DNA of 64,000 nt. It comes from Candidatus Altimarinota bacterium. GTDB taxonomy: Bacteria > Patescibacteriota > Gracilibacteria > BD1-5 > UBA6164. This document shows, piece after piece, positions 34,345-45,562 of this stretch. The position numbers and the translations under genes were made by a program. The stretch covers positions 20,823 to 84,822 of the forward strand of contig SAAG01000001.1 in assembly GCA_010119095.1 (NCBI GenBank). Direction: 5' to 3'. The notes beneath the pieces were generated by a model. That model did no database searches. It was not told the DNA's origin and saw only the letters and a program-made list of their open reading frames with translations. Each line of letters starts with the position of its first letter. The first letter of the stretch is position 1.

Positions 34345-36456
34345 TTAATTAAATTTGTTATAAAAATCAGAGTTATATCTATCAAAAAAATATATTAATT
34401 TATTTTCATATTTTATTATATTATTCTTTATTGTATCCAATAATTTAACTAAGTCATCACTGTAATTTAGACTATTACCTTTTACCGCTAATCAGAGTAT
34501 TGAATTAAAATAATAATTATGATAATTATGATATCATAATGTTATTATAATCAAATCATCTTTGTACTTAAATTCTAGTATATAATCATTATACATGCTT
34601 GAATATGAAATATCAATTTCTTTATTTCAGTTAAATAGAACTTTATAAAATATCTTCCATAATTTTAAATAAACTTCATTAAAATAGTCTTTTGGGTTTC
34701 TTCAATATTTTATAAGTTCATCATACTTATATTTATCTAAATCAAATTTAAATTGATTACATATACTATGTTTTGATAATACATAATCTCAAATAACTAA
34801 ATAATCAATATCTGTAGATAAAAACATCTCAACTGCCTGCTCTGGATTCTCGATAATTGGTTCTCCTGCTGAGTTAAATGAAGTATTCATTATAACTGGA
34901 GTTTTAGATAAATTGTAAAACTTTTTCATAACCAAATAAAGCCTTTCGTTACAGTTTTTGTTTATTGTTTGATACCTTGCTGTTCAATCTATATGTACAA
35001 CTGATGGAATTTCTTTTCTTTTAGATTCTTTTACTACTCATGTAAAAGTCATATATGGACTTGAATAATCTGTTTCAAAATAATCCTTTATATTTTCCTC
35101 TAATATAATCGGGGCAAGTGGTCTCCATCTTTCTCTTAGCTTAATATCATTTACTCTATCTTTCATTTTCATTGATTTTGGTGAAGCAATAATACTTCTA
35201 AAGCCTAAAGCTCTTGGTCAAAATTCACTTCATCATTGAAACCATGCAATAACTTTATCATTGTTTATTTCTTTAGCCACATAATCACTTAATTTCTCAA
35301 AGTTTTTTATAAATTCATAATTTATATATTCTTTATATTTATCAATTACTATTTTTATTTGGTTATTATCATATTTAGGTCATATTCAATAATTGCTAAT
35401 ATTCACTCTTTTTTTATTGTTTCAATAGTCATAATATCAATACATTGCTGCTCATAATGATAATCATTGATCATTACAGGCTGGTTGAACAAATATATTT
35501 TTAAATTTAGTTTTTTCTAAAATCATAGTGTTTGCAAGACAATTAAGTGCTACTCCTCAAGATAAGCACAAATTATCTATTTTCTTATATTCATATGCAA
35601 TATTTGCTAAATATACCATTGCCTTTTCTGTTTCTTGCTGAACTTTTGCAGCTATGTCTGCAAATATACTATTTTCTATTCATTTTTTTCTATCTATTAA
35701 ATCCTTAGATGATAGTCAATATATATTCATCATATTTTTTATGACATAAAGCTGTGTATATTCTCAACTATTAAACAATCATAATTCCCTCTCTTTTTTT
35801 GTTCACTTTAAAAATATATCACTCAAATAGACATTTCAATTTTCATATTTAAATATCTCAACATCCTTATATCTATCAGCATTTCAATAAGAAGATAGTC
35901 ACATAAAAGATCATTCAGACAATCATATAAAATCAGAATGGAGATAGTAACATGCTCAAATTCAATATAAACCTTTTTTATTATCTAATTGAGTAGATGA
36001 AAGTTTTTCTATTTTATTGTTTTTCCCATACCGAATTGTTTGCATTTCTTCATTTCATGTTTCTTGATCTACTCATGATCAATCTACTGAAAGTATCATT
36101 GCTTCATTAAATTTTGATCAATAATATCAAGATGAACTATGAAGATAATGATGGTTAACTTTATCTATAAATACTACCTTCTTTCATTTTAGTTTTTTTA
36201 AGTCTTTGAATCAAGGGTAATTAACTATTACTATTTCATCAACCTCTTTCATATCAACAGCTTTAATTAACAAGTTTAATGCCTTTTTATGATATAACTC
36301 TTTATTATTTATAAATTTAATATTTGGAGCTTTCTTTACTCTAAATAATCTCTCAAGAGAAATAGAAAAAATACCCTCACGACTAACACATGACAAAGAC
36401 AAATCGTGACTTCATAAATTATGATTAAATCAAATATACAGTGTATTATTATCCAT
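34345..36456 (-). CDS. Carbamoyltransferase, NodU/TobZ family, with C-terminal extension
   Basis: A 703-residue protein. Conserved blocks in order: FNHNLGSHDLSLSCV, HHYLHSSSYYGS, DGSGVDQET, LSGGVALNCLAN, GGSEFGPRALGFRS (substrate/adenylate region), RERGRPLAPI, and TSFNSAGEPIIENPEQAVE. About 130 residues follow beyond the usual end (after IGDYVL) and match nothing I know. The family transfers carbamoyl groups using ATP. In this array it could carbamoylate a modified peptide or cofactor; a similar enzyme supports HypF-like chemistry. Only 2 bp before the downstream radical SAM neighbour. Confidence 0.9.
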
Positions 36457-36458
36457 AA

Positions 36459-37343
36459 TTAATTAAAGGTCTTATAATTAAAATAAAAACATTTATTACA
36501 CAACTTTAGGTAATCTAAATTATTCTTTTTTTCTAGAAATTCTTTCAAACTATATTGTCAAATTTCTCATAAATATCAAGTTTCATATAATTCATTCAAC
36601 GAACATTGATACACTCATCAATTTGAATTGATATATAAATAATCATACTTCATAACTTCGCAAAGATCATTCTCTTTTCTCCTTATAAAATATCATTTTA
36701 GTTTTTCTTCATCAAAAAACTGATTATGAATTTTCTTATTTATTATTCATCACCAATTATGGACTAGAGATATTCAATAATCTTTATTTAGTGATTTAGC
36801 TAATTTTATAAATCAGTTTAATTCTTTAATATTTAATAAAGATAGCATAAATTCCATGGAATAATTTATATTCATTTTATTAGCTTTCTTTAACAAATTC
36901 ATAAAATTTGCATAATAGTCTCATCAAGTAAGTTTGTTGTATAATTTTTCTTCTAAAGAAAAAACAGAAAATGTAAGAGAAACATTAAATCCTCTTTCTT
37001 TTAAACTTAATATTTTCTCTAAGTGAAAATCTTTTATAGATCATCATTTTGTCATAAAAAATAAATTTATTGTAGGAATTTCTTTAAATAGATATTCCAT
37101 AAAATCATTTATTTCTTTGTGCAAGAAAGCATCTCAAAGTCAACAAACCATAATCTCTTCGTAATTTCACTCTTTTAATAGTGAAACTATTTTTCTAAAA
37201 TTATCAAAACTTAAAAAAGAAAATGATTTTAACTGTTTTCTTGGACATACAATACATTCCATTGTACAATAATTTGTGATTTCTATTTCAATTCACCTTG
37301 TGACAGCACTACATTCAAAAACATTATCTTTTTTTTGGTTCAT
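36459..37343 (-). CDS. Radical SAM protein
   Basis: A 294-residue protein: C26-T-M-E-C30-I-V-C33 in a typical setting (IEIEITNYC), then VCGLGDAFLHKE in the GGEP position, and SLTFSVFS. A late cysteine set (LCEVMKYD, VYQCSLNE, LCNKCFYF) is SPASM-like. The end of the upstream radical SAM gene overlaps its start by 20 bp. Confidence 0.88.
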
Positions 37344-38223
37344 TATCAATTATTTTATCAATTAAATTATAAGTCAAAAAATCTCATGATTGTTTTGGTA
37401 TATCATATACTAATCTTATAATTTCATTGATATTATACAAATTTATTAAATTATTCAAACTAATATCATTTTCTTTTAGTGATAATAATTTCGTCTTATC
37501 ATTAATTTTACTTTTTAATGTATTTGAAATATTTTTATACTGCTTTTGAAGCCATAATAGAGAATCTAAATCTGAGTAGAAATATCAATCTGTATCAAGT
37601 ACAAACTGCTTTTCTATTGAAATTCAGTTAAAATATCCATATTTAGTAAATGATATTCAATTTATATTATTCTTTATATAATTATATATATTTTTTAGTT
37701 TTGAAAGATTATTAATATGCCATTTTTTTGTTGAAAAAACTGGCATAAATGCAATTTTTTTAAATCCATATTTAACTATTTCATCAAAACATATAATTGA
37801 ATTGTCTAAATAATCAGGATCATTTATAAAATTTATTACAATATTTTCTTGATATAATGATATAAGATCCATATCAAGTTTATTTCATTTATCAATATTA
37901 TCTATTGATAGATATATCTTAATATTATTTTTTTTAAAAAATTCTAATTTTTCTTTATCAAGTAATATTCAATTTGTTCAAACAGAATAATTACTTATAT
38001 TAAATTTTATATTATCCAAAAAATATCTAATCTTATCAAACTCCAAAAGTGGTTCTCATCAAAAAAAATTTATATTATACTTAGCCTTATTTTCGCTTAT
38101 AAAATCAATAAACAAGTCTAAATCATCAATAGATAAAGACTTGTTTTTAAACTCTAAATCACAATATTGACACCTTTTATTGCAGTTATTAGTTAAGATT
38201 AGCTCAATCAAAATATTATCCAT
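37324..38223 (-). CDS. Radical SAM protein
   Basis: A 299-residue protein: C14-N-K-R-C18-Q-Y-C21, INFFGGEPLLEF (two TGA glycines), SVGTNGILL and IYLSIDNID. The domain plan is like that of the gene at 26469-27371 and it too lacks a C-terminal cysteine set. 72 bp separate it from the preceding gene. Confidence 0.9.
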
Positions 38224-38295
38224 TTATTGTATATCTTTTTTTGAAATATTTATACTAATTAAAAGTATTATCTTATATTTAATTAATTTAAGATT

Positions 38296-39093
38296 CTAAT
38301 AATTTATAAAGTTTAATTTTATAAAACTATTACACTCTTTATAATAGTCAAGATAGGCATTTAATAATGGATATATATAATTTTCACGAACAACTCAATC
38401 TTTAAAAGATTCTTGATTTTCTTCTAAGTAATCTAGATAAAAATCACTATAAGTATCAAACTGGTTCTTGTCTTGTAATGAAAACATATAATTTCACAAA
38501 TTATATAAAAACAGTTCTTTATCATTATTGAATAATTTTTCATTTAGTTTATTAACTTTTGTAGTAGTGAATATCTTATATGATTCCGGTACTACTCAGC
38601 TTAACAAGTCTTTAATATTTTTCTTTTCTAATTCTATATTACTAATTCTTCATTTGTAATCAGAGCTTATATTACCTGAAACACTTGAATATAAATCAAA
38701 TTTAGTATTTTGAGTTTCTTTTTTTCCTGATTCTAATATATAATCTGTTTTACCCTCAGCATAGTCACAATAACTAATTAAATTATCTAAATAATTTTTA
38801 TATAAATATAGACCATTTTTTACTTCAATTACACCACTATATTTCACTAATTCGCCAGAAAATGAATTATAATCATCCACCTTTTTTGCATCTATATTTT
38901 TTTTAATTACTGTTTTTTTTATATTTTCATCATTACTAGGATTATTTCAGTCTAAATTTTGTATTCAAGTATTATTTGTTGCTAAATCTTTATTATTTGA
39001 TGACTCATATTTGAAATTAACCAAATAATAATACCCAGATAATAAAATTACCAAAATAACAATATTAACAATTAGTATTTTTTGTTTTTTCAT
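38296..39093 (-). CDS. Membrane-anchored extracytoplasmic protein of unknown function
   Basis: A 265-residue protein. A lysine-rich start and one helix (residues 6-27) are followed by an Asn/Ser/Lys-rich linker and a mostly helical, Tyr-rich domain. Two cysteines only. I do not recognise the family. Being the only exported protein in the array besides the precursor, it could bind the product at the cell surface (speculative). Start overlaps the Rossmann-fold gene by 29 bp. Confidence 0.6.
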
Positions 39094-39898
39094 AGTTAAA
39101 ATTAGTTAATAAATAATTAAAATTTTTAAAGTAATCTTTTTTTAAAAAACTATTATCCCTTTCTATATCTAAAATAACCTTTTCCATAATAAAATCAAAT
39201 ATGATTTTCTCTTCCTTTTTTTCAATAATTCTTCATTCTTTATCTATAAATACTATTATTCATTTCCCATCTTCATATTTATAGACAAATTTTGAGAAAT
39301 TATTTAGGACTATCTCTATAATATATTCAACATCCTTAATATCTCTACTTATAAATTTATATTTAATATTAAATAAGTCTGTATTAACACCTAATAAATT
39401 ATTTAACATATATTGAGTATCAACTAAAATAGACTCTTTAGTATTAATTTGTTTTTTCAAGTTATTTTTATTTTGTAAAACTAGACAATTAATTTTAAAA
39501 AAAACATTTTTATATTTAGTAAAAAAATTATTAAATATTTCTGTTTTTGCTTCTAATAAAAATAAAAAAAATTTTTTGTTTTCAATACAAGATTCAAGTA
39601 ATTTAATATCAAATGTAACTGGTAAATCAGAAAGTATCTTGTAATCATATATTTTTGAGTAAACTAAAACTTCTTCATAAATACTAATAGGATATGCACA
39701 CAATACCAATAAATCTACCTTATTATCTAAACACTTCTTGTAATCAGTGTATACATTTATTCAATACTTTTTTTCAATTATATTTTTAGTGGTCTTTGTT
39801 CTACATACTCATACAACATTGTAATTGTTTTTTTTAAAGAACTCAACAAACTGTTTTCATTGCCATCATAATCATAAAACTACAACATTTTTAATCAT
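39065..39898 (-). CDS. Rossmann-fold protein (Gfo/Idh/MocA or thiazolinyl-imide-reductase-like)
   Basis: A 277-residue protein. The N-terminus NVVVLGLGGQGKQFVEFFKK is a dinucleotide-binding motif (three glycines by TGA) and VVGVCRT follows as the second strand. DLLVLCAYPIS and ILSDLPVTF match the Gfo/Idh/MocA plan (compare EKP). The C-terminal part is less conserved. NAD(P)-linked reductases of this kind act on thiazoline or imine groups in peptide pathways. It starts within the end of the upstream radical SAM gene (8 bp overlap). Confidence 0.65.
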
Positions 39899-40820
39899 AT
39901 ATAGGATTTATGCAATTATCTCAATATATCTCATAATAATCTTTTGGTAATCCTCTACATAAGTTATTCATAGAACATTTCTTACATTTATTTGAGGTCA
40001 TCATCCATGTTAAATTTGTATTTCAAAGATTTCACTCGTGAATTGTAATAGAATCTTTATTAATTTTTATATTCTTTAATATTTGACTCCAATACTCTTT
40101 ATCTATAACACAAAAAGGAATATTTTCTAATACAAATTTTTTATTAAACAGATATGCAATTTTTAAACTCTTCTTTAAAGAATCGATTATATCTTTATAT
40201 TCAGGAATAATACTTAATTTTTCATCCTTAGAAAACATATCTAATGAATATGCTAATACAATTTGTCCTCTAGTAACACTAAAATTACACAAAAACTTAA
40301 CCAATCTAGGAATATCTCTATAATTATCTTTTGATACTACAGTATTTGTATCAAAGATAAAATTATTATCAATCTTTTTTAATATCTCAAAATTTCTAAG
40401 TGCATTTTTAATTCAATCAAAACTTCATTTTACCTGAGATATTTTATCATAAACTTCTTCATATCAATGAATAGATATTGTAACTCCAGTCATTCATTTT
40501 GAATGCATCTCCTTTAGATATTCAAGATTTTTAAATCAGTATCAATTACTATGAACTCTTATATGTTCAAATCAAAGTTTTTTAGAATAATCTATATAAT
40601 ATCATAAATTATCATCTAAAGTAGGTTCTCATCAAGAGAATATAACAAATTTTTTTCAATCATTAAATCACTTTTCTAAAAGTTTTATTACTTCTTTTTT
40701 TGATAAATTCTTATTATATTTAAATCTTAAATCTTTTTGATAACAAAAAACACACTTTACACTACACTTATATCATAAAAATATTTCTAATCACTCTAGA
40801 TCTTTTATATCTTTAATCAT
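39891..40820 (-). CDS. Radical SAM protein next to the Ser-His-Gly precursor (possible HxsC counterpart)
   Basis: A 309-residue protein: C19-S-V-K-C23-V-F-C26, FSGGEPTLDD, VHSNGYG and ISIHGYEE. The C-terminal group TSNKCKKCSMNNLCRG is SPASM-like. It starts 8 bp downstream of the precursor stop, so it is the nearest enzyme 3' of the precursor. In His-Xaa-Ser systems a second radical SAM protein, HxsC, pairs with HxsB; I cannot confirm orthology from sequence alone. Confidence 0.85.
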
Positions 40821-40828
40821 ATTATATA

Positions 40829-41554
40829 TTACCATCTACTTCCATGACTTCAATGTGATCCATGACTTCAATGTGATCCATGACTTCAATGTGATCCATG
40901 TGAACCATGTGAACCGTGACTTGCATGTGAACCATGACTTGCATGTGAACCATGACTTGCATGTGAACCGTGTGATCCATGTGATCCATGTGATCCATGT
41001 GATCCATGTGATCCATGTGATCCATGTGAACCGTGTGAACCGTGTGAACCATGTGAACCATGTGATCCATGTGAACCATGTGATCCATGTGAACCGTGTG
41101 AACCATGTGAAATTGTTGTAGTAGAAGCTGGAGTTCATGAATAATGTCAATTTATCAATCAACTTGCATGTGATGCTGTAGTTGTAGCTGTACATGTTGT
41201 TTTTCAAACTGGATCAGCAACTTGAGATCAATATACTGGAGCATTTGTTGTCGCTCAAGGAGTTGCAGAATAATGTCAATTTCAAGCTGAGCTCGCATGT
41301 GCTGACTGTCCTGTAACTGTACATGATTTCCATCAAGTTGAATTATCAGCATTAGTGGCTCATGGCAGATCTACATTATGATGTGGAGTAGCAAGATTCC
41401 AAGTATCTGATCATGCTAGAACATCATCTAGTCATGATAATAAAACTGCTCAAACTCCTAATCATAAAGCATCTTTTTTGCTTATCTTTCAACTTTCATC
41501 AGTTAGAAACCCCTTAATTTTCTTTTTGATTTTAGGAAATACTTCTTTTTTCAT
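40829..41554 (-). CDS. hxsA: His-Xaa-Ser repeat precursor protein (HxsA-like)
   Basis: A 241-residue protein, visible only with TGA read as Gly. A basic leader (residues 1-22) is followed by DALGLGVGAVLLSGLDDVLA, a hydrophobic stretch that may be a leader or membrane-targeting segment. Residues about 60-147 contain two similar units, each with one Cys, an HAS motif, and GHYS.TP..TT. Residues 149-238 are 30 consecutive Ser-His-Gly or Ser-His-Ala tripeptides, then Ser-Arg-Trp. The glycines in the repeat use GGA, GGT and TGA, which shows selection on the peptide rather than the DNA. It fits HxsA, the substrate of the HxsB/C radical SAM enzymes. Confidence 0.9.
40838..41110 (-). repeat. 30 tandem 9-bp repeats encoding Ser-His-Gly/Ala
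   Basis: A tandem array of 9-bp units (coding strand TCACATGGN with variants) that gives 30 Ser-His-X tripeptides. Variation is mostly at third positions and by exchange of GGN, TGA and GCA. The opposite strand also stays open, but that is a by-product of the repeat. Such arrays change length by slippage. Confidence 0.9.
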
Positions 41555-41590
41555 AATAATGAAATAAATAATAAACTAATATAAAACAAT

Positions 41591-43105
41591 TTAAATAGCA
41601 TCACACTGGCTAATAACAGGTCCATCAAAAGATAATCACATATTTATCCAATTTTCAAATACTGCCTTATCTTCTTTATTTCTTAACTTATCAAAAATAT
41701 AATCAAAAATTGCTATATCCAAAATCATTTTACTGTCTTTTAAATAATTTGGGATAATATTACCACTCATCTTATATGAATTTATTGGACATACTCCTAT
41801 GTATGGCTTATAAACACTATCATTATATCAAGGTAATCAATCTAAAGTACTCGCTTGAACCATTACTTTTGTAGTTTCACTATTTATCATTGCATTATAA
41901 GCTTCATATCATGGGTAATTCGAAAAGTCAACATTATTCAAATCAGTCATCATAAAACTATCATCTCACATTCTTCATAACATCCTTCATTCATCACAAC
42001 TATAAACTTTTCAATCATAATTATAAGCAACCTGACCAACACATGCTCAACAAGGACTTCTTAAGTCTAGAAAATTTGGGTCAATTGGTGTTAATATCTT
42101 ATATAAATATATTGCAGATAACTTCTCTCTGAATAATATTCATTTTTTATTTAATTTCAATATATAATTCATTGACTTTTTAAAAAAGTCCATAAATTCA
42201 TCATTTGTGTATCATAAATCTCTTAATTGTGTAGATGCAAATCAGTATGGGTTTAGAGCTCTTAAAAAAATTCAATCTAATCATAATCAAACATATGTAT
42301 CAATTGTTTCTTTATATCTATCTAAAGTCTTTTTAGTAACTGTAAGAAGTGCTCCTACTCTTTTCTCTACATTATTTTTTAGATATTGTTCATTGATTCT
42401 TTTTATCCAATATGTGACTTCCTTAAAACTATTTCAACTTTTAAAACTCCTGTTGTAATTATGAGTTTCTTCATCTCAATCTAATGAAGTAGATATATCT
42501 ATTCATTGTGAAACAATATAATCTAATTTTTCATCATCCATTAAAGTTAAGTTGGTAACAAGTGCAAAAACAACATTTTTTCATAAATGTAATGCTTTTA
42601 TTTTTGCATATTCAACAATATATTTGATAACTGGCCAGTTAAGTAAAGGCTCTCATCATTGAAATTCAATAATTATGTTATTATTTGATGTGTAAAAAAT
42701 AGTATCAACGACTTTTTTTGCAGTATCTAGAGACATGTCCATATTTCTAGCTGTAACTGGTGCTGCTGCTGCATGACAGTATTGACACTTATGATTACAT
42801 CTTAATGTCACTACAATAATATGTAAATTTGGTCAATATGCTAAAAATTCACTTTTTTTTGCATACAGCTTTGTCATATCTTTTTCATAATTTTCTCATT
42901 TTATAAATTTTCTATCGACTAATTCTTCATACTTATCTCATGAAGAAATATCTCAAGAGATAAAATCATTAAACTCTTTATTAGTTAAAAATGAATATTT
43001 TCAAACATCATTAGTAATCAAATATGAATCTTTATCAAATTTTTTAAATCTAAAAAATCATAGTTTACTATTCTTTATTTTTTTTATTTTATCAAAATCC
43101 AACAT
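41591..43105 (-). CDS. hxsB: His-Xaa-Ser system radical SAM maturase HxsB
   Basis: A 504-residue protein closely following HxsB. N-terminal SFLTNKEFNDFISG and NLHIIVVTLRC103NHKC107QYC110H hold the cluster motif. Then EFQGGEPLLNW, LVTNLTLMDDEKL, ISTSLDGDEETHNYNR, LLTVTKK, GIFLRALNPYGFA, DLRSPCGACVGQVAYNYDGKVYSCDEGRMLGRMGDDSF: the last run (about residue 370) is the HxsB hallmark, including the DEGRMLG box and auxiliary cysteines. It sits between HxsA-like and HxsD-like genes, as in known Hxs loci. It should install bonds in the Ser-His-Gly repeat. Confidence 0.93.
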
Positions 43106-43128
43106 TTAAAAAAAATTATCAATTAAAT

Positions 43129-43320
43129 CTAATTATTATCAATGTAAATAACATAATTCATAAGTTCATTAAAAATCTCGTCTATATCAGACTCTGCTTC
43201 TATAACCAATTCTCATTTTTCATATTTAATATTTGCAATATCTTTATAATCACTTATTGCCTCATCAATAGACTTTTCACTATAAATTTTATAATCTATT
43301 TTATAACTTTTTTTTAACAT
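43129..43320 (-). CDS. Short HxsD-like protein
   Basis: A 63-residue acidic protein: IDYKIYSEKSIDEAISDYKD then GELVIEAESDIDEIFNELMNY. The order (Asp-Tyr strand, YS..I..A..Y helix, short strands, FNEL helix) matches HxsD. It lacks the C-terminal helical extension of the longer copy. 16 bp after the longer HxsD and 23 bp before HxsB. Likely a peptide-binding partner of the maturase. Confidence 0.7.
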
Positions 43321-43336
43321 CTTTATAATTTAATAA

Positions 43337-43933
43337 TTATTTTTTAGTTTTTTTCACTTTTTTATCTTTAGTAAATTTTTCTTTTACATCTTTAACTGCA
43401 TCAACATCTACTTTTATAGATGGCTTTTCTTCAGATTCTTTTTCATATTCTTGTTCGATTTCTTTTAAAATTCTTTCTATTTCATCTTCATCTACTTTAA
43501 GTTCAGGATCATTTTCTATTTCCTTTAAAATATCATCGATATCCTTATCAAAATCTATTTGATTTTGATCTTCACATAAACAATCATCAGTGTTAATCTC
43601 TACAAATCATCATGTTTGTAAACTATTTGCAATTGCTGCTCATACTATTTTCTCTCTTATATCTTTATTATCTTTTTCAAGCTTATCTCTTAGATAAACA
43701 CTTAAAAGTTCATCAGAAAAATCTCATATAACTTCTTCCGGTTTATTTTTTACTCATTGTTTTTTAGTAAATTGTAAAACTATATTTTTATCTTCATCTA
43801 AAAAAAAGAAAAAATATCCTTTGTCTAAATAGTTATAAGCTGCTTTCAATACAATATCTTTTGAGAAAATTTTTGAATCAATTAATAATTCAAATTTATC
43901 TCATTTTACTTTTTCTTTTAAAAATTCTTTCAT
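43337..43933 (-). CDS. hxsD: HxsD, His-Xaa-Ser system partner protein
   Basis: A 198-residue protein. Residues 10-105 follow HxsD: FELLIDSKIFSKDIVLKAAY, then FFFLDEDKNIVLQFT and SDELLSVYLRDKLEKDNKDI with the terminal IREKIVGAAIANSL. A further 95 residues are acidic and then lysine-rich (ends KKVKKTKK), probably disordered; this tail is longer than in typical HxsD (about 100 residues). It is the first gene of the array; a possible promoter lies just upstream. Confidence 0.85.
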
Positions 43934-43965
43934 TAAAAAATAATTAAACAATTAAATTTAATACA

Positions 43966-43992
43966 AGTATAATTTTTATACAGAAAAATCAA
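43966..43992 (-). promoter_or_regulatory. Possible promoter of the Hxs/radical SAM array
   Basis: On the minus strand TTGATT (43992-43987) and TATACT (43971-43966) are separated by 15 bp, in the 83-bp gap before hxsD and after the RluA-type gene. The boxes are close to consensus but the spacing is short, and the region is AT-rich throughout, so the call is weak. Confidence 0.35.
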
Positions 43993-44016
43993 CTTTTTTT
44001 AAGTATTTAGTATAGA

Positions 44017-44946
44017 TTAATAGTTTAATTTGTTTTTAACTATTATTTTTAAATCATGTTTTAAGTCTCAATAAAATTCTACTTCTTTTTCGTATAACAA
44101 AATTTTTAATTTATATGAATGTAAAGCTTGTCTTTGTAGTCAATATTTCTCATATACTTCTTTATTTATTTTTACATCTCCATATACCTTATCTCATATA
44201 ATTGGATATCCTATACTTGAAAGATGAACTCTTATCTGATGAGTCCTTCATGTCTCAAGTTTTAACTCTACTAAAGTATATTTATTATCTATATAATCGA
44301 TAACTTTTCAATGAGTAATTGCTAGTTTTGGGCTAATAGGATTTTTCACTGTCATTTTTATTTTATCTGTACTATGTCTTCATATATAACTTTCGATTTT
44401 AAAGTTCTTTTCTTTTATTATTCAATTTACAATTGCAATATAATATTTATCTACTTCTCTTTTTTGAATTTTATCTTGTAAATATCTCATCATCTTGTCA
44501 TTTTTTGCAATCATAATTAATCCTGATGTATCTTTATCTAACCTATGAACAATTCAAGGTCTTTCTACTCATCAAATTGTTGATAGATTTTTAGTATGAT
44601 TTAATAATGCATTTACCAAAGTTCATGTTTTTCATCATTCTCAAGGCACGGGATGAGTATTTACTCAAGCATCCTTATTGATTATAATCATATTATCATC
44701 CTCAAAAACTATATCAAGTTCTATATCTTCGGCTTCAATTTTTGATTTTTCTATAATTATTTTAATTAATAATTCATCTTTATTTTTGATTTTTATATTT
44801 TTATTTATTTCTTTTCAATTTATTAATACATTTCATTTATCTATAATTTTTTGAATATAGCTCCTTGAAAAATCATTAAAAAGAGTCGATAAATACATAT
44901 CAACTCTAACTTGTTTATCAGATAATACACAAAAATGATACTCCAC
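44017..44946 (-). CDS. RluD/RluA-family pseudouridine synthase
   Basis: A 309-residue enzyme. An S4-like N-terminal domain (RVDMYLSTLF) is followed by the catalytic block HRLDKDTSGLIMIAKN, where Asp is the nucleophile, and TGRTHQIRVHLSSIGYPIIGD. INKDAGVNTHPV is also conserved. GTG at 44946 is the start: a TAA lies 13 codons upstream in frame and no ATG is available. It modifies rRNA uridines, most likely in 23S rRNA. Confidence 0.92.
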
Positions 44947-44962
44947 TTTATATAAATTATTA

Positions 44963-45367
44963 TTATAATCAAAACTGACTTTTTATATCATCAATTTGTT
45001 TTTTCTCTTCATTTTGTTTTTGCTTATCAGCTTTTTCCATCTTATATAAATCACCTAATTGTAACCACTCTTTTTGTTGTTTTACCAATAATTTCTTAAT
45101 ATCATCTGGGTGTTCTTTAGATAATTCTCTAAATTTTTCTCTCTCCTCTATAAATACTTTAGCTAATTCATCAAATTGAAATTGAGAAAGTGTCGGTACA
45201 GCATCAATTACTCTCTTTTTTTCCATAGTATTCAATGAAAGACTATGTTTTAATAAATCCAAGAACTCTTCTTCATTTACATTTACCGCATCTAAATGCA
45301 ATTTCAATAATTCCAAAACAATACCATCAACATCTTTTTCGTTTAATTCATTTTTAATATCTGACAT
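44963..45367 (-). CDS. Conserved helical protein of unknown function
   Basis: A 134-residue, charged, mostly helical protein without Cys, signal or membrane segment. It is rich in Glu, Lys and Gln in its last third (KQQKEWLQLGDLYKMEKADK). The true end is two codons past an internal TGA (Gly-Leu then TAA). It overlaps nothing, lies 16 bp before the RluA-type start and is divergent from the LCP gene. Family not recognised. Confidence 0.65.
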
Positions 45368-45562
45368 ATTTAATTTTTTTGACTAAGTATTAAATTATGT
45401 AATTTCAAATAAGTATACATATATTTTTTAAATTTCAATTTTTTTTAATAAAAATAATATTTTTTTATTGAAATATTTATTTTTTTTATATAATTACTTA
45501 AAATAAATATTATAATTTGATTTTTGTTTTTTGTTAATTTAGAAATTAATAATTTTTTAACA

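Noticed and set aside
40838..41110. CRISPR array
   Set aside because: The repeats are 9-bp units without spacers, and they encode a continuous Ser-His-Gly peptide.
40836..41207. Alternative open frames over the repeat on both strands
   Set aside because: They arise because the 9-bp repeat lacks stops in several frames; only one frame joins a plausible leader and has synonymous variation.
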